Notes: generated by a model from the letters alone, not told the origin. 63,943 bases of DNA from Lederbergia sp. NSJ-179 (GCF_022867885.1 NZ_JALIFP010000023.1:1-63943); one strand, 5' to 3'; shown: positions 43,477-53,309, counted from the first letter of the stretch. Numbers and translations: made by a program.

Positions 43477-44132
43477 TTTTGCATCTCCAGTCGATAACCA
43501 AGTTTATATACTGTTTTTATATGATTTTCTAAATGGAGCTTTTTCCTAAGTTTTGTAATATGAACATCCACTGTTCGTGTGTCTCCGAAATAATCGTGCC
43601 CCCATGCTAAGTCAAGTAGCTTTTCCCGAGATAAAGCGATATTGCAGTTGGTAATCAGCACTTCCAAGAGATCAAACTCTTGATTGGTTAAATTGACAGG
43701 CTTTTGATCAACGGTAACGATACGCTCGTCTAAATTAATAACGGTATGGCCAATCGAATATTTTCTCTTTACAGGTTTGGCACGACGCAAAACAGCTTCC
43801 ACACGAGCCAGTAACTCTAATGCTTCAAACGGTTTCACAATATAATCATCCGCCCCTAATTTTAGGCCTTTCACCTTATGGGAAACATTATCTTTGGCCG
43901 TAACAAAGATAACAGGAATCCCCTCAAACCTGTTTTGCTCCATAAGTGAAAAACCATCTATATAAGGAATCATTACATCCAGTAAAATTAAATCCGGCCG
44001 CCAATGCTCTAAAATGGTAATCGCTTCTTTTCCATCATATACCTGTTTACACTCGTAACCCACTAAATCTAAGTTCATATAGATTAAATGGTTAATCGCT
44101 TTATCATCTTCAATAATAAGAACTTTAGCCAT
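43473..44132 (-). CDS. OmpR-family response regulator
   Basis: This 219-residue regulator has a receiver domain with phospho-acceptor Asp52 (LILLDVMIP), the acidic pair EDD at 8-10 and Lys in FVTAKDN. The C-terminal winged-helix DNA-binding domain has the family ending HITKLRKKL and YKLGYRLE. It is the first gene of the regulator-kinase-PepSY operon. Confidence 0.93.
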   Translation of the reverse strand: MAKVLIIEDDKAINHLIYMNLDLVGYECKQVYDGKEAITILEHWRPDLILLDVMIPYIDGFSLMEQNRFEGIPVIFVTAKDNVSHKVKGLKLGADDYIVKPFEALELLARVEAVLRRAKPVKRKYSIGHTVINLDERIVTVDQKPVNLTNQEFDLLEVLITNCNIALSREKLLDLAWGHDYFGDTRTVDVHITKLRKKLHLENHIKTVYKLGYRLEMQK

Positions 44133-44510
44133 ATGACACCTACTTCCAAAATATATATTTCAATCGAATCTACTTTTCCTCCATTATAACAAGGGTTAAT
44201 GATTCTACAATCATTATTTCGCGTATGTCCACCGGATATTTGAAAAACAAAGAAATTCCCAATCTAGCGGGCTATTCATTTTGTCTGATCAATGGATTCG
44301 AGGTGATCACATGTTAGAGCACCATTTTAAAAAGAATACACTCGGATTGGGAGAAATACTCTCGTATAAATCAACTACAAGTTTTCTCCCAATCCATTAA
44401 ACTGGAGACTTTCCTATGTTTATGTCCTTTTCAATAATCTGCCAAAGAATCATGCCTATTTATTTAGTATAATAAGAGTTCAGAGAGTTCATTTTGTTTT
44501 TGAGGGGAAA
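44133..44510. other. divergent intergenic region with an inverted repeat
   Basis: GGATTGGGAGAAA (44344-44356) and TTTCTCCCAATCC (44383-44395) form a perfect 13-bp inverted repeat with a 26-base loop. It has no T-run and lies between two divergent genes, so a regulatory rather than terminating role is possible. No gene is seen in the region. Confidence 0.6.
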
Positions 44511-45476
44511 ATGACGATGATACGAAAGCATTGGAAGAAAATAGTTGTGGCTCTAGTGGGCATCCTTCTAGTAGGGGATATTGCAGCAAGTTTCTTTTTT
44601 TATAATTTAGCGATTAAACGAGGTCCAAAAACTTTTCTTGAAGGAAATGCGGATCTTGAAGTCTCGGCTGAATCGTTGGATGAAATGCTAGAAGGGGAAT
44701 GGCGAGAATGGGTGGCTACTCGGGATTTTGAGGAAATACAGATGAAGTCCCGCGATGGCTTGAATTTAACCGGCTATTATTTGCCGGCGAAGGAGCCGAC
44801 AGATAAGTTGGTGATCTTCACACACGGGTATTTAGGACATGCGAAACAAATGGGATTATTTGGCCAATATTATTATGAAGAGCTTGGCTACAATATTTTC
44901 ATGGCAGATGCACGTGGACATGGAGAAAGTGAGGGCGATTATTATGGGTTTGGCTGGCCCGACCGCCTTGACCTGATTGACTGGACGAAGCTTTTGGTCA
45001 ATAAGTTAGGGGAAGATACGCAAGTTGTCTACCACGGTTTATCAATGGGAGCAGCAACGGTTCTTATGGCAAGTGGGGAGAAGGATCTTCCTAGTCAAGT
45101 GGAGGCAATAGTCGCCGACAGTCCGTATACATCGGTTTATAATTTACTTGCTTATCAGATGAAACGAATGTTTAAATTACCGGCCTTTCCAATCCTAGAT
45201 AGTACAAGCATGGTCACTAAAGCAAAGGCAGGCTATTCGTTACGCGAGGCAAATGCTCTAAAAGAAGTAGAAATGACAAATGTCCCTATTCTTTATATAC
45301 ATGGAAAAGCCGATACCTTCGTTCCTACGAAATTGGCAATCGAATTATATGATCATACGAACAGTGAGGCAGAATTGATGCTTGTGGAAGGGGCCAATCA
45401 TGGTGAATCATTTGTATTGGAGAAGGACGCTTATAAAGAACGACTAAACAGTTTCCTGTCACATTATATTCATTAG
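44511..45476 (+). CDS. membrane-anchored alpha/beta hydrolase
   Basis: This 321-residue protein has an N-terminal membrane helix (about 10-32) and an alpha/beta-hydrolase fold. The nucleophile elbow GLSMGAA is preceded by the strand VVYHG. The oxyanion region is in FTHGYLGHAKQM, the acid Asp is likely in HGKADTFVP and the His in GANHGES. It resembles B. subtilis YqkD-type hydrolases. The catalytic domain probably faces outside. Start ATG follows GAGGGGAAA. Substrate unknown. Confidence 0.87.
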   Translation: MTMIRKHWKKIVVALVGILLVGDIAASFFFYNLAIKRGPKTFLEGNADLEVSAESLDEMLEGEWREWVATRDFEEIQMKSRDGLNLTGYYLPAKEPTDKLVIFTHGYLGHAKQMGLFGQYYYEELGYNIFMADARGHGESEGDYYGFGWPDRLDLIDWTKLLVNKLGEDTQVVYHGLSMGAATVLMASGEKDLPSQVEAIVADSPYTSVYNLLAYQMKRMFKLPAFPILDSTSMVTKAKAGYSLREANALKEVEMTNVPILYIHGKADTFVPTKLAIELYDHTNSEAELMLVEGANHGESFVLEKDAYKERLNSFLSHYIH

Positions 45477-45540
45477 GGCAAAGGGGCGGGCTTTTTCGAT
45501 TGTTGTTAAGGTTAAAAATGAGTACGGAGTATATTTTGAC

Positions 45541-45571
45541 AAAAACACGCCACAAATGTGACGTGTTTTTT
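45541..45571 (+). terminator. Rho-independent terminator after alpha/beta hydrolase gene
   Basis: AAAAACACG and CGTGTTTTT flank a CCAC...GTG hairpin and end in a T-run. Confidence 0.88.
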
Positions 45572-45614
45572 AGATATTTACAGGATAGGAAAATATAAAA
45601 ATTGGCTAATTTTT

Positions 45615-45741
45615 GGATCTAGCTCCAGGCGCCATCGGCTCGAGGTCAAATAACCTGAGACAATGAAAGGCAAAAAACGCCTTTCTTTGTCTCAGAACAT
45701 TTGCTTGTCGCCGATAGGCGGGCGCCTTGAGCTTTTCTTAT
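45615..45741. repeat. dispersed intergenic repeat, copy 2
   Basis: This is the second copy of the element at 1869-1994. It shares CTCGAGGTCAAATAACCTGA and the TTGTCTCAGAACATTTGCTT block. The outer parts GGCGCCATCGG and CCGATAGGCGGGCGCC are complementary, so the element folds on itself. Differences between copies fall in both arms, which keeps the pairing. Confidence 0.75.
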
Positions 45742-45749
45742 CTTGAATT

Positions 45750-46082
45750 TTATACTGAGGTTGCAGCAAGTTCATCATCGCCGGATTGTAGTTGAATCAT
45801 AGCTTCCGCTACATCCCTAACCTTTAAATCTAATGCATGGAAAATCTTATCATATGTTTCGGTCGAAAGGTTATCAAAGCCTCCTTCGGCCCGAGAAATC
45901 GTTTTTAACCCCGTATTTGCTTTCTTAGCAAGTTCTTGTTGAGAATAACCAAATTCCATGCGACGAGCAAAAATGATTTTCGCATATACAGGGGCCAAAC
46001 CTTCTAATGATGCCTTTAAATCAGAATGACCTTCCTTTAGCATAGAAGTCGTCATATCTAAAAGATTTTTGTTTTTTTTCAT
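45750..46082 (-). CDS. XRE-family antitoxin (HigA-like)
   Basis: This 110-residue protein has a helix-turn-helix at about 36-90 (MEFGYSQQELAKKANTGLKT, then ISRAEGG). Its start codon overlaps the stop of the upstream gene (TAATG), so the two are coupled. With its partner it has the layout of a type II toxin-antitoxin system with the toxin gene first, as in higBA. The antitoxin would repress the operon and bind the toxin. Confidence 0.78.
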   Translation of the reverse strand: MKKNKNLLDMTTSMLKEGHSDLKASLEGLAPVYAKIIFARRMEFGYSQQELAKKANTGLKTISRAEGGFDNLSTETYDKIFHALDLKVRDVAEAMIQLQSGDDELAATSV

Positions 46083-46570
46083 TATGACTCAATCCCTTCT
46101 AAATAGTATTCAGGATTTTCCTTTACCCTTTTATACATTTGATAAGTTAAATCTCTCATAATATCTGTTTCATCAACATTTGGAACACGAGTTTTCACGA
46201 AACATTTCACAAAAACATAATGGGATTGACCTTTGAATTCAAAAGGAAAAAACAGAAAGCGTAAATGTTTATTCCCATTCATAGCGTACCGCAACTCGTA
46301 TATTGGAATAACTCTTAGTGGTTTTACCAAATGATAATGCTTTGTCCTTTCCTCCCCATTAAAAGTAATTGTTAATTCGGATCTCGTATTTATTAAGTTT
46401 TCCAAAGATTGTACACTCAATAAATTGAACGCACTTTGTAGAAACATTAAATGCAGCTTCGCATCTTGTGATTGTTTTGATTCTTCATAAAGCTTATTTA
46501 GAAATCCCCCGACAACATCCTCATCATTTTCATCATTTATCATTATTAGCTTATGTTCGTTTATATTCAT
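46082..46570 (-). CDS. HigB/RelE-like toxin candidate
   Basis: This 162-residue protein has a C-terminal half that follows the HigB/Gp49 (RelE superfamily) pattern. VIPIYELRYAMNGNKHLRFL is followed by FVKCFVKTRVPNVDETDI and ends in MYKRVKENPEYYL. Such toxins cleave mRNA at the ribosome. The N-terminal 70 residues are extra compared with a typical HigB of about 110 residues. The assignment is by pattern and by its coupled XRE partner; identity to known toxins looks low. Confidence 0.65.
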   Translation of the reverse strand: MNINEHKLIMINDENDEDVVGGFLNKLYEESKQSQDAKLHLMFLQSAFNLLSVQSLENLINTRSELTITFNGEERTKHYHLVKPLRVIPIYELRYAMNGNKHLRFLFFPFEFKGQSHYVFVKCFVKTRVPNVDETDIMRDLTYQMYKRVKENPEYYLEGIES

Positions 46571-46963
46571 TGTATCCTTACTCTATCATATATGCCACAA
46601 ATTAACTAACAAATAGCGTAACATATGACTTATATATTTCCCTCCTTTATAAGTTTCAAACGATGTAAAACCTTTTTCATCTTCAAATTAAAAAATATAA
46701 GGAACCTGAGGCTTATTATGTTTCTTTACTTATTCAAAATCTATTTATTCATCAGCATGATATTTAATCCATATTTGTCACCTCAGAACTAGGTTATTCC
46801 TATTTTCCGAAATTCCTTTTTAAAAAGAGCTACTTTCTTTTCTTCTTTCAAACAAAAACAAAAATAAATAAAGGTATATACAGAATAGATCGGATGATGT
46901 TATAATTCTTACAGAAGTAAATAAATATAATCGGGAGATAGTGAGTGATTAGGAGGGATACAT
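46571..46963. other. intergenic, no gene seen
   Basis: This AT-rich 393-bp stretch separates the toxin-antitoxin pair from the divergent rhamnose operon. A TATAAT-like hexamer occurs near 46900 without a convincing -35 partner. No repeat or RNA gene is recognised. Confidence 0.5.
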
Positions 46964-49033
46964 ATGGTTCAGAATTTATGGAATCAAGAAAAAGCTGAAG
47001 AGATGAACAGGGGTCTTGAGGAGCTTGTTTATCGTTCCAATTTATTAGGAGCGGATCGAGCTGTTTGTAATTGGGGCGGTGGTAATACATCCATGAAAAC
47101 AGTGGAGAAAGATTTTCGTGGACGTGATATTAAAGTCATGTGGGTCAAAGGTAGTGGATCTGACCTTGCAACAATGGGGGCCAAGAATTTTACGGGTTTA
47201 CGTTTAGACGATATTCGCCCACTGATGGAGCGGGATGAAATGACAGATGAGGAAATGGTCGAGTACTTGTCTCATTGTATGATTGACAGTAGTCATCCGC
47301 GTGCCTCAATCGAAACGTTACTTCATGCCTTTTTACCATTCAAACATGTTGATCACACACATCCAGATGCGATTATTAGCATTTGCTGTGCAGATAATGG
47401 GAAAGAAATTGCCAAAGAGATATTTGGAGATCGTTTTGTTTGGGTACCCTATATTCGCCCAGGATTTACCTTATCAAAAATGATCGCAGAAGGTGTTCGA
47501 AATAATCCAAATGCTGATCTTGTATTAATGGAAAAACATGGACTCGTTGTTTGGGGAGAAACAGCAAAAGAAAGTTATGACAAAACGATTGCGGTCATCA
47601 ACGAGGCTGAACAGTATATTCAAGCACAGATGGATAAAACCACTGTATTTGGTGGTCAAAAATACAAATCATTGGCGGAAGAAGAGCAAAAGGATATTCT
47701 GGCTCAAGTTTTGCCAATCATTCGTGGTGCCGTAAGTCAAGATCAAAAAATGTTATTAACGTATGACCATTCAGATGATGTACTAGAGTTTGTCAATAGC
47801 CAAGACGCCTTTGCACTCTCACAAGTTGGGGCAGCTTGTCCAGACCATCTAGTGCATACGAAACGGGTTCCACTTTATATTGATTGGGATCCATCCAATA
47901 AAGATGTTGCACAATTAATCGAATTGATCCAGTCTGGAATTGAACGCTTTAAGGACGAGTATATCACTTATTTTGAACGTAATCAGCATGAAGGCGACAA
48001 AATGTTTGAACCCGTACCCCGAGTGATTTTGATCCCAGGTCTTGGTATGGTGAATTCAGGTAAGAGCTTAAGCGCAGCCAATATAAGCGCAGGACTATAT
48101 CATCGGGCTATCGCTGTCATGAAAGGTGCAACGGCTTTAGGTCATTTTGTTTCCTTAAATGAAAATGAATCTTATCATATAGAATATTGGCCATTGGAAC
48201 TTTATAAACTATCATTAGCACCAGCGGAAGCCGAGTTTTCCAGAAAGGTAGCGTTTGTGACAGGAGGAGCAGGTGGAATTGGCAGTGCAACATGTCGTAG
48301 GTTCGTTTCAGAAGGGGCCCATGTCGTGATTGCCGATTTGAATCTTGAAGGTGCTGAAAAAGTTGCGGCCGAAATAAATGAGCAATATGGCGAAGGCCGT
48401 GCAATCGCTGTAAAAATGGATGTGACGAGTGAAGAACAAGTACAAGCCGCATTCAAACAAGCAGCGTTAACGTATGGTGGAGTAGATATCATTGTGAATA
48501 ATGCGGGACTCGCTACTTCCAGTCCGTTCGATGAAACATCCTTAAAAGAATGGAATCTGAATATGGATGTACTAGGAAAAGGTTATTTCCTCGTTGCGAG
48601 AGAAGCATTCAAACAAATGAAAGCTCAAGCAACAGGCGGAAGTATGGTATTTATCGGATCCAAAAACTCGATTTACGCTGGGAAAAATGTGACGGCCTAT
48701 AGTTCAGTTAAAGCACTTGAAGCCCATTTAGCAAGATGTATTGCGGCAGAAGGCGGGGAATATGGGATCCGTGTCAATACGGTTCTTCCAGATGCGATCT
48801 TACAAGGTTCAGCGATTTGGGATTCAAAATGGCGGGAAGAACGGGCACAAGCATACGGTATTGAGCCAGATCAATTAGAAGAACATTATCGCAAACGGAC
48901 AACTTTATTAGTCAATATTTATCCTCAAGATGTGGCAGAAGTAATTGCTTTCTTTGCATCATCCAAGTCAGCAAAAACAACAGGAAGCATGTTAACGGTT
49001 GACGGTGGAGTGCCGGCTGCATTTACAAGATAA
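46964..49033 (+). CDS. rhaEW: bifunctional rhamnulose-1-phosphate aldolase / lactaldehyde dehydrogenase
   Basis: This 689-residue fusion enzyme cleaves L-rhamnulose-1-phosphate to DHAP and L-lactaldehyde and oxidises the aldehyde. The N-terminal part (about 1-410) is a class II aldolase/adducin domain with the zinc motif HVDHTHPDA. The C-terminal part (about 425-689) is a short-chain dehydrogenase with TGGAGGIG and the active site YSSVK. This domain order matches RhaEW (YuxG) of B. subtilis and relatives. TTAGGAGGG precedes the ATG. It heads the rhamnose gene set with rhaB, rhaA and rhaR. Confidence 0.93.
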   Translation: MVQNLWNQEKAEEMNRGLEELVYRSNLLGADRAVCNWGGGNTSMKTVEKDFRGRDIKVMWVKGSGSDLATMGAKNFTGLRLDDIRPLMERDEMTDEEMVEYLSHCMIDSSHPRASIETLLHAFLPFKHVDHTHPDAIISICCADNGKEIAKEIFGDRFVWVPYIRPGFTLSKMIAEGVRNNPNADLVLMEKHGLVVWGETAKESYDKTIAVINEAEQYIQAQMDKTTVFGGQKYKSLAEEEQKDILAQVLPIIRGAVSQDQKMLLTYDHSDDVLEFVNSQDAFALSQVGAACPDHLVHTKRVPLYIDWDPSNKDVAQLIELIQSGIERFKDEYITYFERNQHEGDKMFEPVPRVILIPGLGMVNSGKSLSAANISAGLYHRAIAVMKGATALGHFVSLNENESYHIEYWPLELYKLSLAPAEAEFSRKVAFVTGGAGGIGSATCRRFVSEGAHVVIADLNLEGAEKVAAEINEQYGEGRAIAVKMDVTSEEQVQAAFKQAALTYGGVDIIVNNAGLATSSPFDETSLKEWNLNMDVLGKGYFLVAREAFKQMKAQATGGSMVFIGSKNSIYAGKNVTAYSSVKALEAHLARCIAAEGGEYGIRVNTVLPDAILQGSAIWDSKWREERAQAYGIEPDQLEEHYRKRTTLLVNIYPQDVAEVIAFFASSKSAKTTGSMLTVDGGVPAAFTR

Positions 49034-49037
49034 GAAA

Positions 49038-49069
49038 ATACATCTGATTCGCATGAGAGTCAGATGTAT
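49038..49069 (+). terminator. hairpin between rhaEW and rhaB
   Basis: A 13-bp stem (ATACATCTGATTC with GAGTCAGATGTAT, one G-T wobble) with a six-base loop lies just after the rhaEW stop. It is not followed by a T-run, so it may protect or attenuate rather than terminate. A second small hairpin (CCCGC/GCGGG near 49100) and an AAAGCGC/GCGCTTT pair near 49144 follow. Confidence 0.5.
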
Positions 49070-49175
49070 CCCATTCACTTAAATAGAAAACGCTTTAGGA
49101 GCCCGCAGGATGCGGGTCAGAAACGATGGCTCTACCATAAATCAAAGCGCTTGCGCTTTTCGAAGGAGGTATAGA

Positions 49176-50579
49176 ATGAAGTATTGTCTAGCCGTTGATA
49201 TTGGTGCTTCTAGTGGCAGGGTGATGTTGGGAAATCTTGAAAATGGAAAATTGAAACTTGAAGAAATTCATCGCTTTGATAACAACCTCATGGAGAAAAA
49301 TGGCCATTTTTGCTGGGATATTACTCTTTTATTCAATGAGATTAAAACAGGAATGAAGAAGTGCAATCAGTTGGGTGTTAAGCCTGTCAGCATTGGCATT
49401 GATACATGGGCCGTTGATTTTGTTTTATTAGATGAACAGGACGAACTGTTAACGGATGCGGTTAGCTACCGTGATCCTCGCACAGATGGCATGATGGAAG
49501 AAGTAGAGAAAATCATCATGAAGGAACGTTTATATTTGGAAACAGGGATTCAATTCCAAAAATTTAATACCATTTATCAATTATATGCGATAAGGAAGCA
49601 ACAACCGGAGGTGTTAAAAAAAGCAAAGACTTTCTTAATGTTGCCGGATTATCTTCATTATTTATTAACAGGAAAGAAAGCGAATGAATATACCAATGCT
49701 ACCTCCACACAATTGCTTAATGCGTTCACAAAGAAATGGGACAAAGAGATTATAAATAAACTAGATTTAAATATGGAGATGTTCCAAGAAATCAAAATGC
49801 CAAAAGAGAAACTTGGACGTTTAAAACCAGCATTAGTCGAAGAACTTGGTTTCAATCTAGACGTAATATTGCCGGCTACCCATGATACAGCTTCAGCAGT
49901 CCTGGCTGTTCCGGAATTAGACGAGACAATTTACATCAGTTCAGGGACATGGTCCTTAATTGGAGTTGAAAATTATTTTCCGATTTGTGTCACGAAAGCA
50001 TTGAACTACAACTTTACAAATGAAGGGGGGATGGATTTTCAATTTCGTTTTTTGAAAAATATTATGGGACTCTGGATGATCCAAGAAGTTCGCCGCAATT
50101 ATGATCAAAAATATTCTTTTGCAGAACTCGTTGATTTATCACGAGCGACTTCCAATTTCTCATCCACTGTGAATGTAGATGATCAACGATTTTTAAAACC
50201 AGATAATATGATCAAGGAAATTCAAAACTATTGCCGGGAAACAAATCAACAAGTACCTGAAACGCCCGGTGAAGTAGCAAAATGTATTTTTGATAGTCTT
50301 GCCATTAGTTATGTGAAAGCAGTGGATGAAATAGAGGAGATTTTTGAAAGAGAATTTAGCACCATCAATGTAATTGGTGGTGGTTCGCAAAATGAACTTC
50401 TGAATCAATTGATTGCAGATTTCACGAAAAAAGAAGTGTATGCGGGTCCGGTGGAAGCGACTGCAATCGGCAATCTAGTTGTACAAATGATTGCATTAGG
50501 AGAGATACAAGATATCCATGAAGCTAGAACCATCATTAAGCAATCCTTTGAAGTAAAAAAATATGTTGCATCACAATAA
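49176..50579 (+). CDS. rhaB: rhamnulokinase
   Basis: This 467-residue FGGY-family kinase phosphorylates L-rhamnulose. Hallmarks are AVDIGASSGRVMLG at the N-terminus, SIGIDTWAVDFVLLD, PDYLHYLLTGKK, ATHDTASAVLAVP, YISSGTWSLIGVE and the C-terminal NVIGGGSQNELLNQL. GAAGGAGG precedes ATG 49176; the open frame upstream is non-coding. rhaA follows at once, its first possible ATG overlapping the rhaB stop. Confidence 0.94.
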   Translation: MKYCLAVDIGASSGRVMLGNLENGKLKLEEIHRFDNNLMEKNGHFCWDITLLFNEIKTGMKKCNQLGVKPVSIGIDTWAVDFVLLDEQDELLTDAVSYRDPRTDGMMEEVEKIIMKERLYLETGIQFQKFNTIYQLYAIRKQQPEVLKKAKTFLMLPDYLHYLLTGKKANEYTNATSTQLLNAFTKKWDKEIINKLDLNMEMFQEIKMPKEKLGRLKPALVEELGFNLDVILPATHDTASAVLAVPELDETIYISSGTWSLIGVENYFPICVTKALNYNFTNEGGMDFQFRFLKNIMGLWMIQEVRRNYDQKYSFAELVDLSRATSNFSSTVNVDDQRFLKPDNMIKEIQNYCRETNQQVPETPGEVAKCIFDSLAISYVKAVDEIEEIFEREFSTINVIGGGSQNELLNQLIADFTKKEVYAGPVEATAIGNLVVQMIALGEIQDIHEARTIIKQSFEVKKYVASQ

Positions 50580-50594
50580 ATGAGGAGGATTATA

Positions 50595-51845
50595 ATGGAA
50601 AATCAATTTGAACAAGCTAAAAAAGAGTATGAACAATGGGGAATTGATGTAGAAGAGGCTCTTGAAAAGTTAAAAGGTATTCCCATTTCGGTACACTGCT
50701 GGCAAGGTGATGATATTGGTGGTTTCGAGGTCAATAAGAATGAGTTATCTGGTGGAATTGAAGTGACAGGGGATTACCCCGGGAAAGCGAGAACACCTGA
50801 AGAACTACGTATGGATTTAGAAAAGGCTTTATCATTAATTCCTGGTAAACATCGGGTGAATCTACATGCGATTTATGCTGAAACAGATGGGGAAGTAGTT
50901 GATCGAGATAAAATTGAACCGAAACATTTTGAAAGATGGGTGAAATGGGCAAAGGAACAAGGAATTGGTCTTGACTTCAATCCAACATTATTCTCTCATG
51001 AAAAGGCGGCTGATGGATTGACTTTAGCTCACCCTGATCCGGGCATTCGCCAATTCTGGATTGACCATTGTATTGCGAGTCGGAAAATTGGTGAATACTT
51101 TGGAAGAGAGCTAGGCACACCTTGTTTAACAAATATTTGGATTCCGGATGGTTATAAAGATATCCCTAGTGACAGACTAACACCGAGAATACGTTTGAAA
51201 AACTCGTTGGATGAAATTTTTGCCGTCGAAATTGATGAGGCATATAACATCGATTCAGTTGAAAGTAAATTGTTTGGAATTGGTTCAGAGGCATTTGTTG
51301 TTGGCTCCCATGAATTCTACTTAAATTATGCACTTGTGAATAATAAGTTATGTCTCTTAGATACAGGCCACTATCATCCAACAGAAGTCGTATCGAATAA
51401 AATTTCGGCCATGCTTCCCTTCAATGATAAGCTGGCTCTTCATGTATCGAGACCTGTACGTTGGGATAGTGATCATGTCGTCACATTTGATGATGAACTA
51501 AAGGAAATTGCGCTCGAAATCGTCCGTAACGATGCCCTGGATAAAGTGATGATTGGTCTTGACTTCTTTGATGCCAGTATTAATCGGGTAGCAGCATGGA
51601 CAATCGGTACACGTAATATGATTAAAGCATTGTTGTATGGATTACTGATGCCAAACGAGCAGTTAAAAGAGCTTCAAGAAAAAGGCGATTTTACAAAACG
51701 ACTTGCGATTATAGAGGAATTCAAAACCTATCCATTTGGTGCCATTTGGAATCATTACTGTGAACAAATGAATGTTCCAGTAAAAGAACAATGGTTAGAA
51801 GAAGTGGATCAATATGAAAAAACGGTACTGTCTAGCAGGAAATAA
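50595..51845 (+). CDS. rhaA: L-rhamnose isomerase
   Basis: This 416-residue metal-dependent isomerase converts L-rhamnose to L-rhamnulose. Its family signature includes [15 protein letters not shown] at the N-terminus, [38 protein letters not shown] and [12 protein letters not shown]. The ATG at 50595 is taken because GAGGAGG lies 7-8 bases upstream. It is in one operon with rhaB. Confidence 0.95.
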   Translation: MENQFEQAKKEYEQWGIDVEEALEKLKGIPISVHCWQGDDIGGFEVNKNELSGGIEVTGDYPGKARTPEELRMDLEKALSLIPGKHRVNLHAIYAETDGEVVDRDKIEPKHFERWVKWAKEQGIGLDFNPTLFSHEKAADGLTLAHPDPGIRQFWIDHCIASRKIGEYFGRELGTPCLTNIWIPDGYKDIPSDRLTPRIRLKNSLDEIFAVEIDEAYNIDSVESKLFGIGSEAFVVGSHEFYLNYALVNNKLCLLDTGHYHPTEVVSNKISAMLPFNDKLALHVSRPVRWDSDHVVTFDDELKEIALEIVRNDALDKVMIGLDFFDASINRVAAWTIGTRNMIKALLYGLLMPNEQLKELQEKGDFTKRLAIIEEFKTYPFGAIWNHYCEQMNVPVKEQWLEEVDQYEKTVLSSRK

Positions 51846-51953
51846 GTTCATAAGAAATGCAACTCCATTGGGGCTGCATTTCTTTTCCTTATATATGACA
51901 TTCCATGCTCCTTTTAGTACTATTGATATAATGATAAATGATGAGGTGGCCAG

Positions 51954-52715
51954 ATGTTAGTAGCAGAGAGACATAAGAAAATAACGGAAATTGTAGATGA
52001 GAAAGGGAGCATCCGGGTATCAGAATTAAGCCAAATTTTTAAGGTGACAGAAGAGACCATCCGCCGCGATTTAGAAAAACTTGAGGCCGAAGGGAAATTG
52101 CAAAGAAGTCATGGTGGAGCCGTTAGTGTGAAACAGGAAGGTCAAATCGAATTGCCCTATTTTGAACGTGAAATTAGAAATGTCAAGGAAAAAATGGCCG
52201 TAGCGGACGTGGCAATCAAACATGTAGCAAATAATGACCGAATTATTTTAGATGCGAGTACAACGGCTTGGTATATGGCGAAACGACTACCGGATATGCC
52301 CCTAACCGTCATTACGAATTCCATGCAAGTAGCGCTGGAATTATCTACAAGGGAAAAGATAACAGTGATTTCAAGTGGTGGAACATTGTTATCCAAATCA
52401 TTATCGTTTGTTGGTCAGTTAGCGATACAGGCAATTGAGCCTTATCATGTGAATAAGGCCTTTATTTCGTGTCAAGGCATTCATATTGAACGGGGGATTA
52501 GTGATTCAAACGAACTGCAATCATTAGTCAAAAGGAAAATGATTGAAATTGCTGATGAAGTGTATTTACTTGCCGATTATACAAAATTTGGCATTCAAGC
52601 ATTTTCAAGAATAGCTCCACTCGAAATGATTCACTCCATCATTACCGATTCAAAAACAGATCAAGATTTTATAAGAGCCTTACAAGAGATGAACATTGAA
52701 GTCATTTGTCCTTAG
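51954..52715 (+). CDS. rhaR: DeoR-family regulator of rhamnose genes
   Basis: This 253-residue repressor has a DeoR winged helix-turn-helix (SIRVSELSQIFKVTEETIRRD) and a sugar-phosphate-binding C-terminal domain with DASTTAWYMAKRL, VITNS and DYTKFG. GAGGTGGCCAG precedes the ATG. Its position after rhaA and its family match RhaR (YulB) of B. subtilis, which is relieved by rhamnulose-1-phosphate. The mutarotase gene rhaM found in some Bacillus clusters is absent here. Confidence 0.9.
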   Translation: MLVAERHKKITEIVDEKGSIRVSELSQIFKVTEETIRRDLEKLEAEGKLQRSHGGAVSVKQEGQIELPYFEREIRNVKEKMAVADVAIKHVANNDRIILDASTTAWYMAKRLPDMPLTVITNSMQVALELSTREKITVISSGGTLLSKSLSFVGQLAIQAIEPYHVNKAFISCQGIHIERGISDSNELQSLVKRKMIEIADEVYLLADYTKFGIQAFSRIAPLEMIHSIITDSKTDQDFIRALQEMNIEVICP

Positions 52716-52938
52716 GGGGGCCGTTTTGGAGGAAGGAGGAAATAGTCGGCTATCCAATTTAATGGTAGAACACAAGAAACTCCAATAGGCACGGATGTGG
52801 AGAAACCGAAGTTTAGCTGAAAAATGATTGTTCCTGCTGGTGAACTTGGGTTTGCATAACGATGATTGGAGGATCAAAATAAAGTTATATAGGATGTTAA
52901 GTTCGAAAATACAAGAATGATTCACTACGTTTTTAGAA

Positions 52939-52989
52939 AAGGTGGTCCATTGTGGGAATAACCAAAATGGACCACCTTCCTTATTTTTT
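52939..52989 (+). terminator. Rho-independent terminator upstream of the glycoside operon
   Basis: AAGGTGGTCCATT (52939-52951) pairs perfectly with AATGGACCACCTT (52966-52978), followed by a T-rich tract. The 220 bases between rhaR and this hairpin contain no gene I can support. Confidence 0.9.
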
Positions 52990-53015
52990 CGACTAAGATA
53001 GCTGTTTTGTATAAT

Positions 53016-53309
53016 CTAATCACTCTTCATAATGAATCGCATCTTTTCTTCAGTCCAAAGCGCAGATAGTGGAGACCACCAAAGTATTAATTTGTTCATC
53101 TTAAAATAAGAAAGCCCATCATAAAGTTGATGTTAGGGTGTAAATCTTGAGAATGGGGTTTTTACATTAGAAAGCGTTTCCAATAAACTTAATTTTAAAG
53201 AGGGAGGTCATTTCTATGAAAAAACTTTTTAAAATAATTGTTTTAGGGATTGTAGTAGCTTTCGTAGCTGGACTAGTAGCTTGCAGCAGCAGTGCAAACA
53301 AAGAAGAAA
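53016..53309 (+). repeat. duplicated leader plus signal-peptide segment, copy 1
   Basis: This segment of about 295 bp recurs at 54880-55171 with about a dozen differences and a one-base indel. It spans the untranslated leader, a cre-like site, the RBS and the first about 30 codons (signal peptide and start of linker) of the DUF4832 lipoprotein. Similarity ends abruptly after AAAGAAGAA in both copies. Confidence 0.95.
53168..53182. promoter_or_regulatory. cre-like site (CcpA), copy 1
   Basis: TAGAAAGCGTTTCCA matches the catabolite-responsive element consensus at all but one fixed position. It lies 34 bp before the start codon, a place where CcpA would repress under glucose. Confidence 0.6.

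Noticed and set aside
49084-49098. cre site before rhaB (TAGAAAACGCTTTAG)
   Set aside because: It misses three fixed positions of the cre consensus, unlike the sites at 53168 and 55033.
52716-52930. Possible coding debris between rhaR and the glycoside operon
   Set aside because: A short frame (MIVPAGELGFA) looks protein-like but has stops on both sides and no identifiable family.
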